Shown one piece after another: positions 1 to 7,408 of a stretch of 38,355 nt of DNA. Both the position numbers and the translations under genes were made by a program. Origin of the DNA: an uncultured Pelagimonas sp. (GTDB lineage Bacteria > Pseudomonadota > Alphaproteobacteria > Rhodobacterales > Rhodobacteraceae); assembly GCA_947499735.1 (NCBI GenBank), contig CANMPP010000012.1, forward strand, positions 1-38,355, read 5' to 3'. How positions within the stretch are numbered: position 1 is the first letter of the stretch; every line of letters begins with the position of its first letter. Below the pieces are notes generated by a model. The model was not told the origin of the DNA. It did not search any database and saw only the letters and a list, made by a program, of their open reading frames with translations.

Positions 1-1809
1 TCCGCCTTCGCCTCCTGGCTCACCTCTGGCGGCGACGCAAACAACGTCTCCATCAGCACCTCAATCGGAAAAAGCGCCTTCGACAACAACTACCTAAACC
101 ATACGGAATCCGCAGAACGCGATGCCGCAAATGAGGCGGCTGAGGCATGTTATGAGGCGCTCGGCGAAGGCTGTAGCTATGAAGAGTTCCTAGAACTTTA
201 CGAAGAATATATAATTTGGGAGATACTGGACGCAGCCCGTGACGAGAAGTTCGAAGCGGCTTGTCAGGATCCTACTTCCGCAGCCTGTGCTACCGAATAT
301 GCCAAATTGGAGACCGCGAAACAAACCTTCATCGACGCAGGCGCAACCAGCTGGTCGGACAAAGAATATCAGGAGATAGTGGCTGATTGGTCTACATATA
401 AACAGGCCCTTCTGGAAAATGCGTTCTTTGATGCCTTAGAAGATATGCCGCTTGAGACGCTGCAGGGGCTGTATGAAACGGGCACAATCCTGACCTTAGC
501 AACGCTTGGCGACGAGGCCGCTCAGGAACAACTATCTGCCATCGGCGATGCAATTTTGGACGCCATCACCGATCCGGTTGGCACGATTGAGGCCGGTTAC
601 GAAGATCTGGCGGCCCAACTCGAAAAAGCAGCCGAGTTGGAAGCAGCAGGAGACTATGTTGGCGCGGCTGAAATCCTTGGCGAAATATCGGCTGGCTTCA
701 CCTTCAGCATAGCCAACGCCAGTACCGGCGGCGGCATCATCGTCAAAGCCGCAAAATCCGGAACAGATCTGGTATCCGACATAATCAAAAACACAGACGA
801 TGCGGTCGATTTAGATCTGTCCGATGTTACAAATACAGGACTGTGCTCATTCCATGGGAACACGCTTGTCCTGACCGATGGTGGGTTGCGCGCGATCAGG
901 GATGTGGACACCACCATGGCGGTCTGGTCGCGTAATCCGGCCAATGGCCATATGGCATGGCAATCGGTTCAAGCGCAGTATTCGAACCCTTATGAGGAAA
1001 CGGTTTCCGTCACCATGCGTGATGTCGAAACTGGCATAGAGCAGACCATCGTGTCGAACCGGATTCACCCGTACTTCGTGCAAACAGCGCGGGCTGTGGC
1101 GAACTCTTCGGAGGGACACATTTACACGGGTCCACTGGAAAACGGTCACTGGGTTGATGCGGCTGAGCTAAAGTCGGGAGACCGTTTGCTCAACGATGAC
1201 GGTACATGGGCAGCAGTCGTTGGCGTTGAAGTCGAATCTGAGCCACTGACCGCGTTCAACCTCACCGTAGCTGAGTTTCACACCTACTTCGTTGCTGCCA
1301 ATGAAAACGCAGCGCCCGTTTGGGTGCATAATAAATGCTTCGATAGCTTAGATGATCTTGAGGTTGACTATGTAGGGACACAAAATGGCCGCGCGGTTTA
1401 TGATTACCTCGACCCTGACACTGGTGACATACGTCAAGTTTATCAGGGCACAGATGGCCGTTATTATGATACTGTTGACCATCCCATGGATGCTAACGGC
1501 GCGCCAACGAATGTGACAACAAACGATGGATTTGACGGCAATTGGGAAGCGAATCCGAAGCATGATGCCTACGACAGTCCACAGCCGACTAATCCTGAAT
1601 TAACCCTACAAAGCTCAATTGAGTTGCCTGGTAATACTACACGACGAGTCGGTTATGACGCAGAAAGTAACGAATTCGTAGTTTTCGATGAACATACGGC
1701 TGGCAGTTTCCATGGTCATTCACGTATTTGGGCAGAGCTTACCCAAGATATGAAGAACGTATTCATTCAAAACGGAATTACCGATGTTAATGGGACCCCA
1801 TTGCAATGA
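1..1809 (+). CDS. Polymorphic/contact-dependent toxin, C-terminal part with pretoxin segment, Hint domain and toxin tip 1 (5' end outside window)
   Basis: The frame is open from base 1, so the start lies outside the window; 602 residues are visible. Residues 1-100 are acidic and helical, with an NNYLNHTE motif like the segment before the toxin in CdiA/FHA-type proteins. A pretoxin segment spans roughly residues 215-280. A Hint domain follows, from the CSFHGNT block (Cys at about residue 282) to the terminal VHN-K-C (Cys at about 446). In polymorphic toxins such domains cleave themselves to release the C-terminal toxin. The tip (447-602) ends in a conserved-looking segment with VGYD, VVFDE, HGHSRIW and MKN motifs. 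I do not recognise its family with certainty; a small nuclease is a reasonable guess. The stop overlaps the next gene (ATGA), as in toxin-immunity pairs. Parts of this gene recur downstream. Confidence 0.88.
   Translation, partial: SAFASWLTSGGDANNVSISTSIGKSAFDNNYLNHTESAERDAANEAAEACYEALGEGCSYEEFLELYEEYIIWEILDAARDEKFEAACQDPTSAACATEYAKLETAKQTFIDAGATSWSDKEYQEIVADWSTYKQALLENAFFDALEDMPLETLQGLYETGTILTLATLGDEAAQEQLSAIGDAILDAITDPVGTIEAGYEDLAAQLEKAAELEAAGDYVGAAEILGEISAGFTFSIANASTGGGIIVKAAKSGTDLVSDIIKNTDDAVDLDLSDVTNTGLCSFHGNTLVLTDGGLRAIRDVDTTMAVWSRNPANGHMAWQSVQAQYSNPYEETVSVTMRDVETGIEQTIVSNRIHPYFVQTARAVANSSEGHIYTGPLENGHWVDAAELKSGDRLLNDDGTWAAVVGVEVESEPLTAFNLTVAEFHTYFVAANENAAPVWVHNKCFDSLDDLEVDYVGTQNGRAVYDYLDPDTGDIRQVYQGTDGRYYDTVDHPMDANGAPTNVTTNDGFDGNWEANPKHDAYDSPQPTNPELTLQSSIELPGNTTRRVGYDAESNEFVVFDEHTAGSFHGHSRIWAELTQDMKNVFIQNGITDVNGTPLQ
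646..804 (+). repeat. Pretoxin-segment repeat, resident copy
   Basis: These 159 bases upstream of the Hint domain recur at 5909-6061, with a 6-base in-frame deletion in the distal copy. The shared right boundary ends at the codons for DDA. Confidence 0.9.
990..1338 (+). repeat. Hint-domain repeat, resident copy
   Basis: This 349-base 3' part of the resident Hint coding sequence recurs nearly identically at 2186-2534, and its last 130 bases recur at 4089-4218. It ends at the HN-x-C junction where the toxin tip begins, so it gives homology for exchanging tips. Confidence 0.9.
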
Positions 1810-2150
1810 GATATGAAGAGATACCGGATTTTAGCGAAGCTAAATTCAGAGAAATTATGAAGCATAGCGATAGGCAGGAGCAGGTGTTAGCTGTGATTGG
1901 CGCCGGCTTACACGGAGACCTTCGGTGGTCTGCATCTGCGTTACGAAATGCTTTGTCGAGTGATGATAATGCCATTGCCACCGCTGCGGCCACGGCATTA
2001 GGGCATCTATTTAGGAGGTATAAACAAGAAGATCTACGCTTGGAGCGAAATGCACTGGTAGAGAAAAATACTAATACAGCGCGCTTAAAGTCAGCGGTTC
2101 AAAATGCTTTAGATGACTATGAAGTCTTTCACACATCTTCTGATCCATAG
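1806..2150 (+). CDS. Probable immunity protein for toxin tip 1
   Basis: A 114-residue, all-helical, soluble protein starts inside the stop codon of the toxin gene (ATGA overlap), so translation is probably coupled. Its middle has a HEAT-like pattern (SALRNALSSDDNAIATAAAT), compatible with a helical-repeat immunity protein. There is no signal peptide, as expected for a cytoplasmic protein that binds an incoming or self-made toxin. The role is inferred from position and size; no named immunity family was recognised. Its stop codon lies in the same frame as the orphan Hint fragment that follows. Confidence 0.7.
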   Translation: MRYEEIPDFSEAKFREIMKHSDRQEQVLAVIGAGLHGDLRWSASALRNALSSDDNAIATAAATALGHLFRRYKQEDLRLERNALVEKNTNTARLKSAVQNALDDYEVFHTSSDP

Positions 2151-2185
2151 TTTAGCGTAACGGTAGCGCATCTATCTGCGTGGCT

Positions 2186-2534
2186 TTATGAGGAAACGGT
2201 TTCCGTCACCATGCGTGATGTCGAAACTGGCATAGAGCAGACCATCGTGTCGAACCGGATTCACCCGTACTTCGTGCAAACAACGCGGGCTGTGGCGAAC
2301 TCTTCGGAGGGACACACTTACACTGGCCCACTGGAAAACGGTCACTGGGTTGATGCGGCTGAGCTAAAGTCGGGAGACCGTTTGCTCAACGATGACGGTA
2401 CATGGGCAGCAGTCGTTGGTGTTGAAGTCGAAGCTGAGCCACTGACCGCGTTCAACCTCACCGTAGCTGAGTTCCACACCTACTTCGTTGCTGCCAATGA
2501 AAACGCAGCGCCCGTATGGGTACATAATGATTGC
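2186..2534 (+). repeat. Hint-domain repeat, orphan cassette copy
   Basis: A near-identical copy of 990-1338, offset by 1196 bases and without indels in the parts compared. The right boundary coincides with the toxin junction (VHN-D-C here, VHN-K-C in the resident gene). Only scattered substitutions were seen, mostly at third positions, pointing to recent duplication or ongoing gene conversion. Confidence 0.92.
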
Positions 2535-3026
2535 TGGGATGATTTACCTAGCGGATCTACGGTGACAACCCGTACAACGAGCGATGGACGCACTATATAC
2601 GAAGGTCCAAATGGGGAAGAAATATACCAAGGCGCAGACGGACGATATTATGACTCGAATGTTTATGCCCCGACCGATACAAATAGTGCAGACAACGTTG
2701 ACCCGTCTACACCTGTGGGGCGGCGCGATGGATTTGATGATGCAAGCTCCGATGGGCCTCAACCTGACGGGTCGGGCCAGAGTAACCCTCAACTGCAAGT
2801 ACCATCACCAACTAATTCACCTGCGGTGATTAACGGCAGATCATATTCGGGGCATGCGCTAGACCGTATGCAAGGGCGAGGTCTAACACCCACAGTTATC
2901 GATAGTACCATTAAACCAGAAAATGTGGTCGAGACCGTGGACGGCGTGACGACGTATGTTGATCCGGTTAACAACGTCACCGCTATCGTGAATGATGTAA
3001 CTGGCAATGTAATTACGGTGTATTGA
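2211..3026 (+). CDS. Orphan Hint fragment fused to toxin tip 2 (DUF4258/BECR-like nuclease)
   Basis: The open frame runs from just after the stop of the upstream immunity gene (same frame, from 2151), but the first ATG is at 2211, inside the Hint copy. No convincing ribosome binding site was seen, so this looks like a silent cassette. The first 108 residues are the Hint end, finishing at VHN-D-C. A variable linker rich in Asp, Ser and Pro follows. The last 60 residues contain SGHALDRMQGRGLTP and end in a beta-rich stretch, resembling the DUF4258-type HA-x-x-RM-x-x-RG pattern of small RelE/colicin-E5-like (BECR) toxins. The assignment is by motif memory and uncertain. An immunity gene follows one base after the stop. 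Confidence 0.72.
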   Translation: MRDVETGIEQTIVSNRIHPYFVQTTRAVANSSEGHTYTGPLENGHWVDAAELKSGDRLLNDDGTWAAVVGVEVEAEPLTAFNLTVAEFHTYFVAANENAAPVWVHNDCWDDLPSGSTVTTRTTSDGRTIYEGPNGEEIYQGADGRYYDSNVYAPTDTNSADNVDPSTPVGRRDGFDDASSDGPQPDGSGQSNPQLQVPSPTNSPAVINGRSYSGHALDRMQGRGLTPTVIDSTIKPENVVETVDGVTTYVDPVNNVTAIVNDVTGNVITVY

Positions 3027-3027
3027 T

Positions 3028-3351
3028 ATGAGCTGGATGAATAATCGAAATCGAGAGCAAATTTTGGGTATGCAAGATTTGCTGGATTTATATCAGGATA
3101 AACAAATACCTCTTCATTCCTTGATAAATTCATTGACTGCTAAGCAAAACGGTATGGCAAATGTCGAACCTAGTTGGAAAGCGGCCTTTGAACGCAATTG
3201 GCTCAAACTAGAGATCTGCCATGCCCTCATTTTGGATGCAGCCGAAACAAATATAGAGATCCACACAGGAGATAGAGAGCAAGCAGCTATCACAGAAATG
3301 AAAAGTTTCTTGATTGAAACGCTTAACAGCGTTCCTGTCTCTGAAGAATGA
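3028..3351 (+). CDS. Probable immunity protein for toxin tip 2
   Basis: A 107-residue soluble helical protein begins two bases after the toxin stop. It is acidic overall, shows no signal peptide or membrane segment, and contains an ICHALILDAAETN helix. The tight coupling to a toxin tip is the main evidence for an immunity role; I do not recognise the family. It probably has no promoter of its own unless transcribed with the upstream toxin genes. Confidence 0.65.
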   Translation: MSWMNNRNREQILGMQDLLDLYQDKQIPLHSLINSLTAKQNGMANVEPSWKAAFERNWLKLEICHALILDAAETNIEIHTGDREQAAITEMKSFLIETLNSVPVSEE

Positions 3352-3453
3352 TCATTCTTCGTCAATAGCTGTGCTTTGAGCCATTCTTCCTGTGGCGATA
3401 TTTTGCTGGTCAAAGGCGAAAGATAAAAAGTAAGAAATAAAGCGAATGCTGGG

Positions 3454-3471
3454 GTAACCCCTTCGGGTTAC
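3454..3471 (+). terminator. Short hairpin between cassettes
   Basis: A perfect 7-bp stem (GTAACCC / GGGTTAC) with a CTTC loop lies in the roughly 200-base gap between the tip-2 immunity gene and the next small gene. No U-run follows, so it may be a structural scar or weak terminator rather than a proven one. The rest of the gap (3352-3559) shows no gene I can support. Confidence 0.4.
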
Positions 3472-3559
3472 GAAGGCGAGTTTTAGCTGGTTTGCGTGTA
3501 GAATGAGCGTTGGTTTTGGGGCGCGGTTTGGCTCTGCGACCAAACAGGAAATGTGAATA

Positions 3560-4000
3560 ATGTCTTTGTCAGTGGAGCAAATTAGTCAATTAGAGCAGAA
3601 GTGGTGGAGGTTGATTGAACCTGTTCTTTCGCAACTTTTTACAAGTTTAGAATACACTGCTTTTAATGCTCTTGTAAGTTCAACTTTTTGGGTTCCGATG
3701 TCTCAATGTAGATATGGTACAATGGTCGACGAACTTTTGGTTGGATGTGATATGTTCATTCAAGATGAGTGGTCTGTTGAATTGCCTAAGTTGCTTATTG
3801 ATGAAGGTAACTATGTTGGTGACGTGATTATTGATTTAGGGGGGGCACGAACTCCTGTTCGGTTGGATCTTTTTTGTTTTGTGGCAAAAATAGCGGCGAT
3901 TTTTTACGCCAAATACATCGATCATGATTTTGAGCCATGGTCATGCTTTATTGAAATTGATGTAATGTGCGAAAAATTTAACAAAACGAAGTCGTCATAG
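3560..4000 (+). CDS. Lone putative immunity protein (uncharacterised)
   Basis: A 146-residue protein with an acceptable ribosome site (AGGAAA about 10 bases before ATG). It is rich in aromatic and hydrophobic residues (EQKWWRLIEPVL, LDLFCFVAKIAAIFYAKYI) and markedly more AT-rich than the toxin gene, suggesting separate acquisition. It lies between toxin-immunity cassettes but has no toxin tip directly before it, so it may be a leftover immunity gene whose toxin was lost. The family was not recognised. Confidence 0.6.
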   Translation: MSLSVEQISQLEQKWWRLIEPVLSQLFTSLEYTAFNALVSSTFWVPMSQCRYGTMVDELLVGCDMFIQDEWSVELPKLLIDEGNYVGDVIIDLGGARTPVRLDLFCFVAKIAAIFYAKYIDHDFEPWSCFIEIDVMCEKFNKTKSS

Positions 4001-4088
4001 TTCAAACCCACTACCCCCGTCGTCAGATTTTTGGAACCAAGAGTAGCCTAAACTAATAGAGAACTTGGCTCATATGTTTGATTATATA

Positions 4089-4218
4089 GGCAGCAGTCAT
4101 TGGCATTGAAATCGAATCTGAGCCACTGACCGCGTTCAACCTTACCGTAGCTGAGTTCCACACCTACTTCGTCGCCGCGAACGAAAACACAGCGCCCGTA
4201 TGGGTGCATAATAATTGT
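4089..4218 (+). repeat. Short Hint-domain repeat, second orphan cassette
   Basis: A copy of the last 130 bases of the resident Hint sequence (1209-1338), ending at VHN-N-C. It is more diverged than the 2186-2534 copy (for example ATTGGCATT for GTTGGCGTT and GTCGCCGCG for GTTGCTGCC). A TAG stop lies directly before it in frame (4087-4089), so no longer Hint reading frame remains. Confidence 0.88.
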
Positions 4219-4584
4219 TTTAACAGCCAGACAGGAACATTGGCGAATCCACCGAGCCACATGCGCGCGAGGGAGATTGAAGCTGGTGAACGGATTCAAA
4301 TTGAGAATGGGGTCGAAGTGAGGCCTATGGATGATCAAAATGCTGGTGACTTTGTAGACGTAAACGGAAAGACCTACGATGCGATGGGGATGCCTGAGGT
4401 ATATATAAATTGGGGTGATGGTTCTCAATTTCTCAAATCCATCGATAGCCATTTGACGAAGTCTGTCGATAGCGTTGTGATTGATTTAACTGGTGCAACT
4501 TTGGAGCAAATAGGACAAATATTAGATCATATATCAGTTAGTGGCAGTCCTAACGTAGACAACTTGATTTTTGTGGGAGGTTAA
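4204..4584 (+). CDS. Orphan toxin tip 3 (CdiA-CT tRNase-like)
   Basis: The coding frame is open from 4090, through the short Hint copy, to 4584; the first usable start codon is GTG 4204, within the Hint junction (VHN-N-C). No good ribosome site is seen, so the cassette is probably silent until recombined behind a full Hint domain. The tip has GKTYDAMG, then KSIDSHLTKSVDSVVIDLTG, then a helix and a final NLIFVGG strand. This order resembles CdiA C-terminal tRNase domains of the PD-(D/E)XK-like type, but that is motif recall and should be treated as tentative. An immunity gene begins two bases after the stop. Confidence 0.68.
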   Translation: MHNNCFNSQTGTLANPPSHMRAREIEAGERIQIENGVEVRPMDDQNAGDFVDVNGKTYDAMGMPEVYINWGDGSQFLKSIDSHLTKSVDSVVIDLTGATLEQIGQILDHISVSGSPNVDNLIFVGG

Positions 4585-4586
4585 AT

Positions 4587-4970
4587 ATGGGAAGCGCTTT
4601 TGTCGCATTTTATGTCCATGAATGGAAAAACCCAAATAGCGATAAATCGAAGGATATCATTATAGAAATTGGCAAGATTACCTTTCGGTCAATCATTGAG
4701 ACAATGGAACTGGAAGGATCGTATGATCTAGAGTTGCGAGGACATCTCGATGCTTCGTACGGTATGAAGTGGCTCTATGTTGGATCTGACTTTGGAAAAC
4801 AGTCATACGATTTTGGACCCATATTTTATAAGGCACTCGAGTATCTAAAAGCCAAAGGTCCACCCGAATATTATCCTGCTTCAGATTTTAGTCTATTTTA
4901 CAGCCAGATTGCTGATTTAGAAAAACAATATCTCAGTGTTAGATCCCCGCCGGGGGGGGGAGCTGGGTAG
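4587..4970 (+). CDS. Probable immunity protein for toxin tip 3, altered C terminus
   Basis: A 127-residue protein starts just after toxin tip 3. The body is a mixed alpha/beta soluble domain (VAFYVHEWKNP, DLELRGHLDAS, MKWLYVGSDFG). The final residues, RSPPGGGAG, come from a C-rich and nine-G tract and look unlike the rest. They probably mark a recombination junction or slipped repeat rather than the native end. Directly after the TAG stop, in the same frame, a separate toxin fragment begins. Immunity function is inferred from position only. Confidence 0.65.
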   Translation: MGSAFVAFYVHEWKNPNSDKSKDIIIEIGKITFRSIIETMELEGSYDLELRGHLDASYGMKWLYVGSDFGKQSYDFGPIFYKALEYLKAKGPPEYYPASDFSLFYSQIADLEKQYLSVRSPPGGGAG

Positions 4971-5114
4971 TTTGAAAAATGGAGCAGTGCCACCACCTCC
5001 GAAGCAACTAAAGTTCTGGACATTAGAGTGCAACCGGGCGGTTTGGAGGCCGCGCAATTTCTGATCGATTATGGTGAAGAGCTTGGAGTGAAAGTGACAA
5101 TCAATGAGTTCTGA
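4971..5114 (+). pseudogene. Remnant of toxin tip 4 (C-terminal 47 residues)
   Basis: Immediately after the immunity stop, the same frame encodes FEKWSSATTSEATKVLDIRV followed by QPGGLEAAQFLIDYGEELG and a final VTINEF, then TGA at 5112-5114. This reads like the end of a real toxin domain but has no start codon, Hint copy or upstream part. It overlaps the start of the next immunity-like gene by 11 bases, the coupling seen for intact pairs. It is therefore best explained as a toxin tip whose front was deleted, with the junction at or near the G tract. Confidence 0.62.
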
Positions 5115-5859
5115 ACCTCATGACTATGCATTGTGGATTATTGGCCGCAGAAGACATTTGGATGTTTCCCAAATTTGGTCTCACTTTCACTACGCTTGTA
5201 TTCCCGATCAGACACTAGTGTCTTTTCGATCGCCAGATATCACTCGAAATTCGATCAAGGCTTCACAGATCGAACAGATTCTCGATGGAGCCCTTATTCA
5301 ATCGCTAGAGATTTTGGGTGTTGATTTCAGGTTTAGCTATGGGCAGAGTGGAGGCCAAAATTATGACCGTATTTTTGTTGAATCTAGTTCGTTCGTGTTG
5401 GCCCCAGAGCTTTGTGATGAACTAATTTCCGAGACTTTAGCGAATGATCCGAATTTCACGCAGGCTCACCTTGTTGACGCAAACTACCAACATTTGCAGA
5501 ATATCTTTGACCCGTTGCAGTTCAAAGCTCTTGGCCTTTCGATGGATGGCCTGCCCATGAAATCAAATGGGTTGCCCTTCCCTCTCGAACAAAAAATTGT
5601 CGACACAGATCTAAACCCAGGTCGTTATAGACTGCGTCAAGGGTATGTTGAGGCGAGCGCTGGGTATATGTGGTTTGGCGAGAGTTTCTGGTCAATCATA
5701 GGAACGACGCCAGAAAATGTGCAAGAAGCGCTTCCAGAAGAGGTTTCGTTTCATTTGGACAAATGCTGGAAGCTCGCGGTGGCCAATGGCGTATTCTGCA
5801 ATCTCAAAACAAGCGCACTTCAAAATAAGATTCGGCGAGCGCTCTTCGGCGAAGTCTGA
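5104..5859 (+). CDS. Probable immunity protein for lost toxin tip 4
   Basis: A 251-residue soluble protein whose ATG overlaps the end of the toxin-4 remnant. It begins SSEPHDYALWIIGRRRHLDVS and has no signal peptide or membrane span. Its size exceeds the other immunity proteins here. No family was recognised; the function is inferred from its overlap with a toxin C terminus. If the toxin is truly gone, this gene may be an immunity orphan that protects against siblings still carrying tip 4. Confidence 0.66.
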   Translation: MSSEPHDYALWIIGRRRHLDVSQIWSHFHYACIPDQTLVSFRSPDITRNSIKASQIEQILDGALIQSLEILGVDFRFSYGQSGGQNYDRIFVESSSFVLAPELCDELISETLANDPNFTQAHLVDANYQHLQNIFDPLQFKALGLSMDGLPMKSNGLPFPLEQKIVDTDLNPGRYRLRQGYVEASAGYMWFGESFWSIIGTTPENVQEALPEEVSFHLDKCWKLAVANGVFCNLKTSALQNKIRRALFGEV

Positions 5860-5908
5860 TTTCTCTTTTTCTATTTTCAACGAATAAGATCTTGCTACTC
5901 TTCTGACT

Positions 5909-6061
5909 GCAGGAGACTATGTTGGCGCGGCTGAAATCCTTGGCGAAATATCGGCTGGCTTCACCTTCAACATAGCCAACGCCAGCGGCGGCATCATCGT
6001 CAAAGCCGCAAAATCCGGAACAGATCTGGTATCCGACATAATCAAAAACACAGACGATGCG
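5909..6061 (+). repeat. Pretoxin-segment repeat, distal copy
   Basis: A near-identical copy of 646-804. Both copies share the in-frame reading (GDYVGAAEILGEISAGFTF), and two codons of the Gly-rich stretch are missing here. Homology stops at 6061, where a different continuation begins. Confidence 0.9.
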
Positions 6062-6235
6062 CTTGATGAAGTCAGTGGCTCGGCGAGCACCGGAACCGAC
6101 CTCGTCATATATACAAACGCAGGTAATGCGTTGGATGATTGGGATCCACCCGCAGGCTACACCAAAAACGCAGATGGCACGGTCACATCGGACGACGGCC
6201 AAGTCTACACACCGGTGCTGGATGGAAACTGGACG
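5909..6235 (+). pseudogene. Orphan cassette with alternative continuation lacking Hint, cut by an IS
   Basis: After the pretoxin repeat the frame continues with LDEVSGSASTGTDLVIYTNA and DDWDPPAGYTKNADGTVTSD up to DGNW, where the IS3-family element begins at 6236. There is no start codon with a ribosome site and no Hint block, so the cassette carries an alternative C-terminal module that would replace Hint plus toxin together. The toxin itself has been lost or lies beyond the IS; no continuation was found after 7392. Confidence 0.65.
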
Positions 6236-6258
6236 TGTCGCGGTTTGATGCCACTCCT
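6236..6258 (+). repeat. Left terminal inverted repeat of the IS3-family element
   Basis: Begins TGTCGCGGTTTGATGCCACT. It pairs with the complement of 7370-7392 at about 16 of 23 positions, best at the outermost and central bases. Confidence 0.75.
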
Positions 6259-6292
6259 TTGATAGCATTTATTGCAGCAAAGGAGACGAACT

Positions 6293-7360
6293 ATGGGAAT
6301 GAAACGGACGGACGAATTCCGGGCTGACGCGGTGCGGATCGCGCTGACAAGTGGGCTGACGCGCAAACAAGTGGCATCAGATTTGGGAGTTGGTTTATCT
6401 ACGTTGAACAAATGGGTCACGGCGCATCGCGACACCGAGGTGGTATCCGATAAAGATTTGGACCTTGCCCGTGAGAATGAGAGGCTTCGGCGCGAGAACC
6501 ACATTCTTAAGGACTTGCAAGGTTTTGGATGTCAGCGAACGTGGCCTGCGCGCCTATCGCAGCCGACCAGTCAGTCAAAGGCAACGAACTGACATGGTTG
6601 TCCTGGCCCACATCAAGGAACAGTCCCGTCTCAGCCTGGGCAGCTATGGTCGCCCGAGAACGACAGAAGAGTTGAAAGAACTGGGCCTTAACATTGGCCA
6701 TCGTCGGGTTGGTCGACTGATGCGTGAGAATGGCATTCGCGTTGAAAGGTCGAAGAAATACAAGGTGACGACCGCTGCCCGGCAGGCGATTGCAAAGCAA
6801 TCTGCCGAGAGGGGGACAGCAACCATGCCTTCAACATCGCTCCGAACCTGCTGAACCGAAACTTCTATGCGGATGGACCCAATCAGAAATGGGCGGGCGA
6901 CATCAGCTATGTCTGGACCTGAGAAGGATGGCTGTATCTGGCAGTGATCCTTGACCTTCATTCCCGCCGTGTGATCGGCTGGGCGGTTAGCAACCGCATG
7001 AAACGTGACTTGGCAATCCGGGCTTTGAAGATGGCTATTGCGCTACGACAACCGTCCAAGGGCTGCATCCAGCACACGGATCGTGGGTCACAATATTGCT
7101 CACATGATTACCAGAAGATATTGCGCCAGCACGGATTCAAGGTGTCGATGAGCGGCAAGGGCAACTGCTATGACAACTCCGCTGTCGAGACGTTTTTCAA
7201 AACGATCAAAGCTGAGCTGATTTGGAGACGGTCATGGCAGACGCGCAGATAAGCCGAGTTGGCCATCTTCCAGTACATCAACGGCTTCTGCAATCCGCGC
7301 CGAAGGCACTCAGCACTGGGCTGGAAAAACCCGGTCGCCTTCGAACGGAAAGTGGCCTAA
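6293..7360 (+). pseudogene. IS3-family transposase OrfA/OrfB, multiply inactivated
   Basis: OrfA starts at ATG 6293 with a good ribosome site (AGGAG) and shows the HTH (VASDLGVGLSTLNKWV) and leucine-zipper-like ERLRRENHILK. It then runs out where about 100 bases around the OrfA/OrfB junction seem deleted. OrfB resumes in another frame at VLDVSERGLRAYRSRP, is shifted by a 41-base insertion after KYKVTT, and then reads the rve core ([36 protein letters not shown]). It carries in-frame stops TGA at 6920 and TAA at 7250 and ends at TAA 7358-7360. The catalytic D, D and E positions are visible, but no intact enzyme can be made. Confidence 0.88.
6774..6814 (+). other. 41-base hairpin insertion inside the IS transposase
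   Basis: Compared with the expected KVTT-DSNHAFN reading, 41 extra bases separate ACC (6771-6773) from GACAGC (6815). They contain a strong inverted repeat: GATTGC-AAA-GCAATC, flanked by CGGCA and TGCCG. The insertion shifts the frame. It looks like a small palindromic element or repair product rather than IS sequence. Confidence 0.6.
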
Positions 7361-7369
7361 ACGAGCACT

Positions 7370-7392
7370 TGGAGCGGCACAGAAACGTGACA
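7370..7392 (+). repeat. Right terminal inverted repeat of the IS3-family element
   Basis: Ends AAACGTGACA and mirrors the left repeat. It starts 9 bases after the transposase stop, as usual for compact IS3-family elements. Confidence 0.75.
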
Positions 7393-7408
7393 GGTCCAGA
7401 CCGCTTGA

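Larger units (their letters stand above)
6236..7392 (+). mobile_element. Degenerate IS3-family insertion sequence
   Basis: About 1157 bases bounded by imperfect 23-bp terminal inverted repeats starting TGTCGCGG and ending CGTGACA (about 16 of 23 positions match). Inside is a recognisable OrfA/OrfB transposase of the IS3 family. It interrupts the last toxin cassette on the left and abuts an AraC-type fragment on the right. No clear target-site duplication was seen (GGACG versus GGTCC flanks), so it may be old or have caused a flanking deletion. Confidence 0.85.

Noticed and set aside
844-1338. Hint domain taken as a true intein
   Set aside because: There is no homing endonuclease or second extein continuing a host protein; it is followed by a toxin tip and immunity gene, and its end is repeated before other toxin tips, so it is a polymorphic-toxin Hint.
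6920-6922. In-frame TGA in the IS transposase as a possible selenocysteine codon
   Set aside because: The position is normally Arg (WTREGW) in this family, there is no following structure that suggests SECIS, and the gene has other stops and frameshifts.
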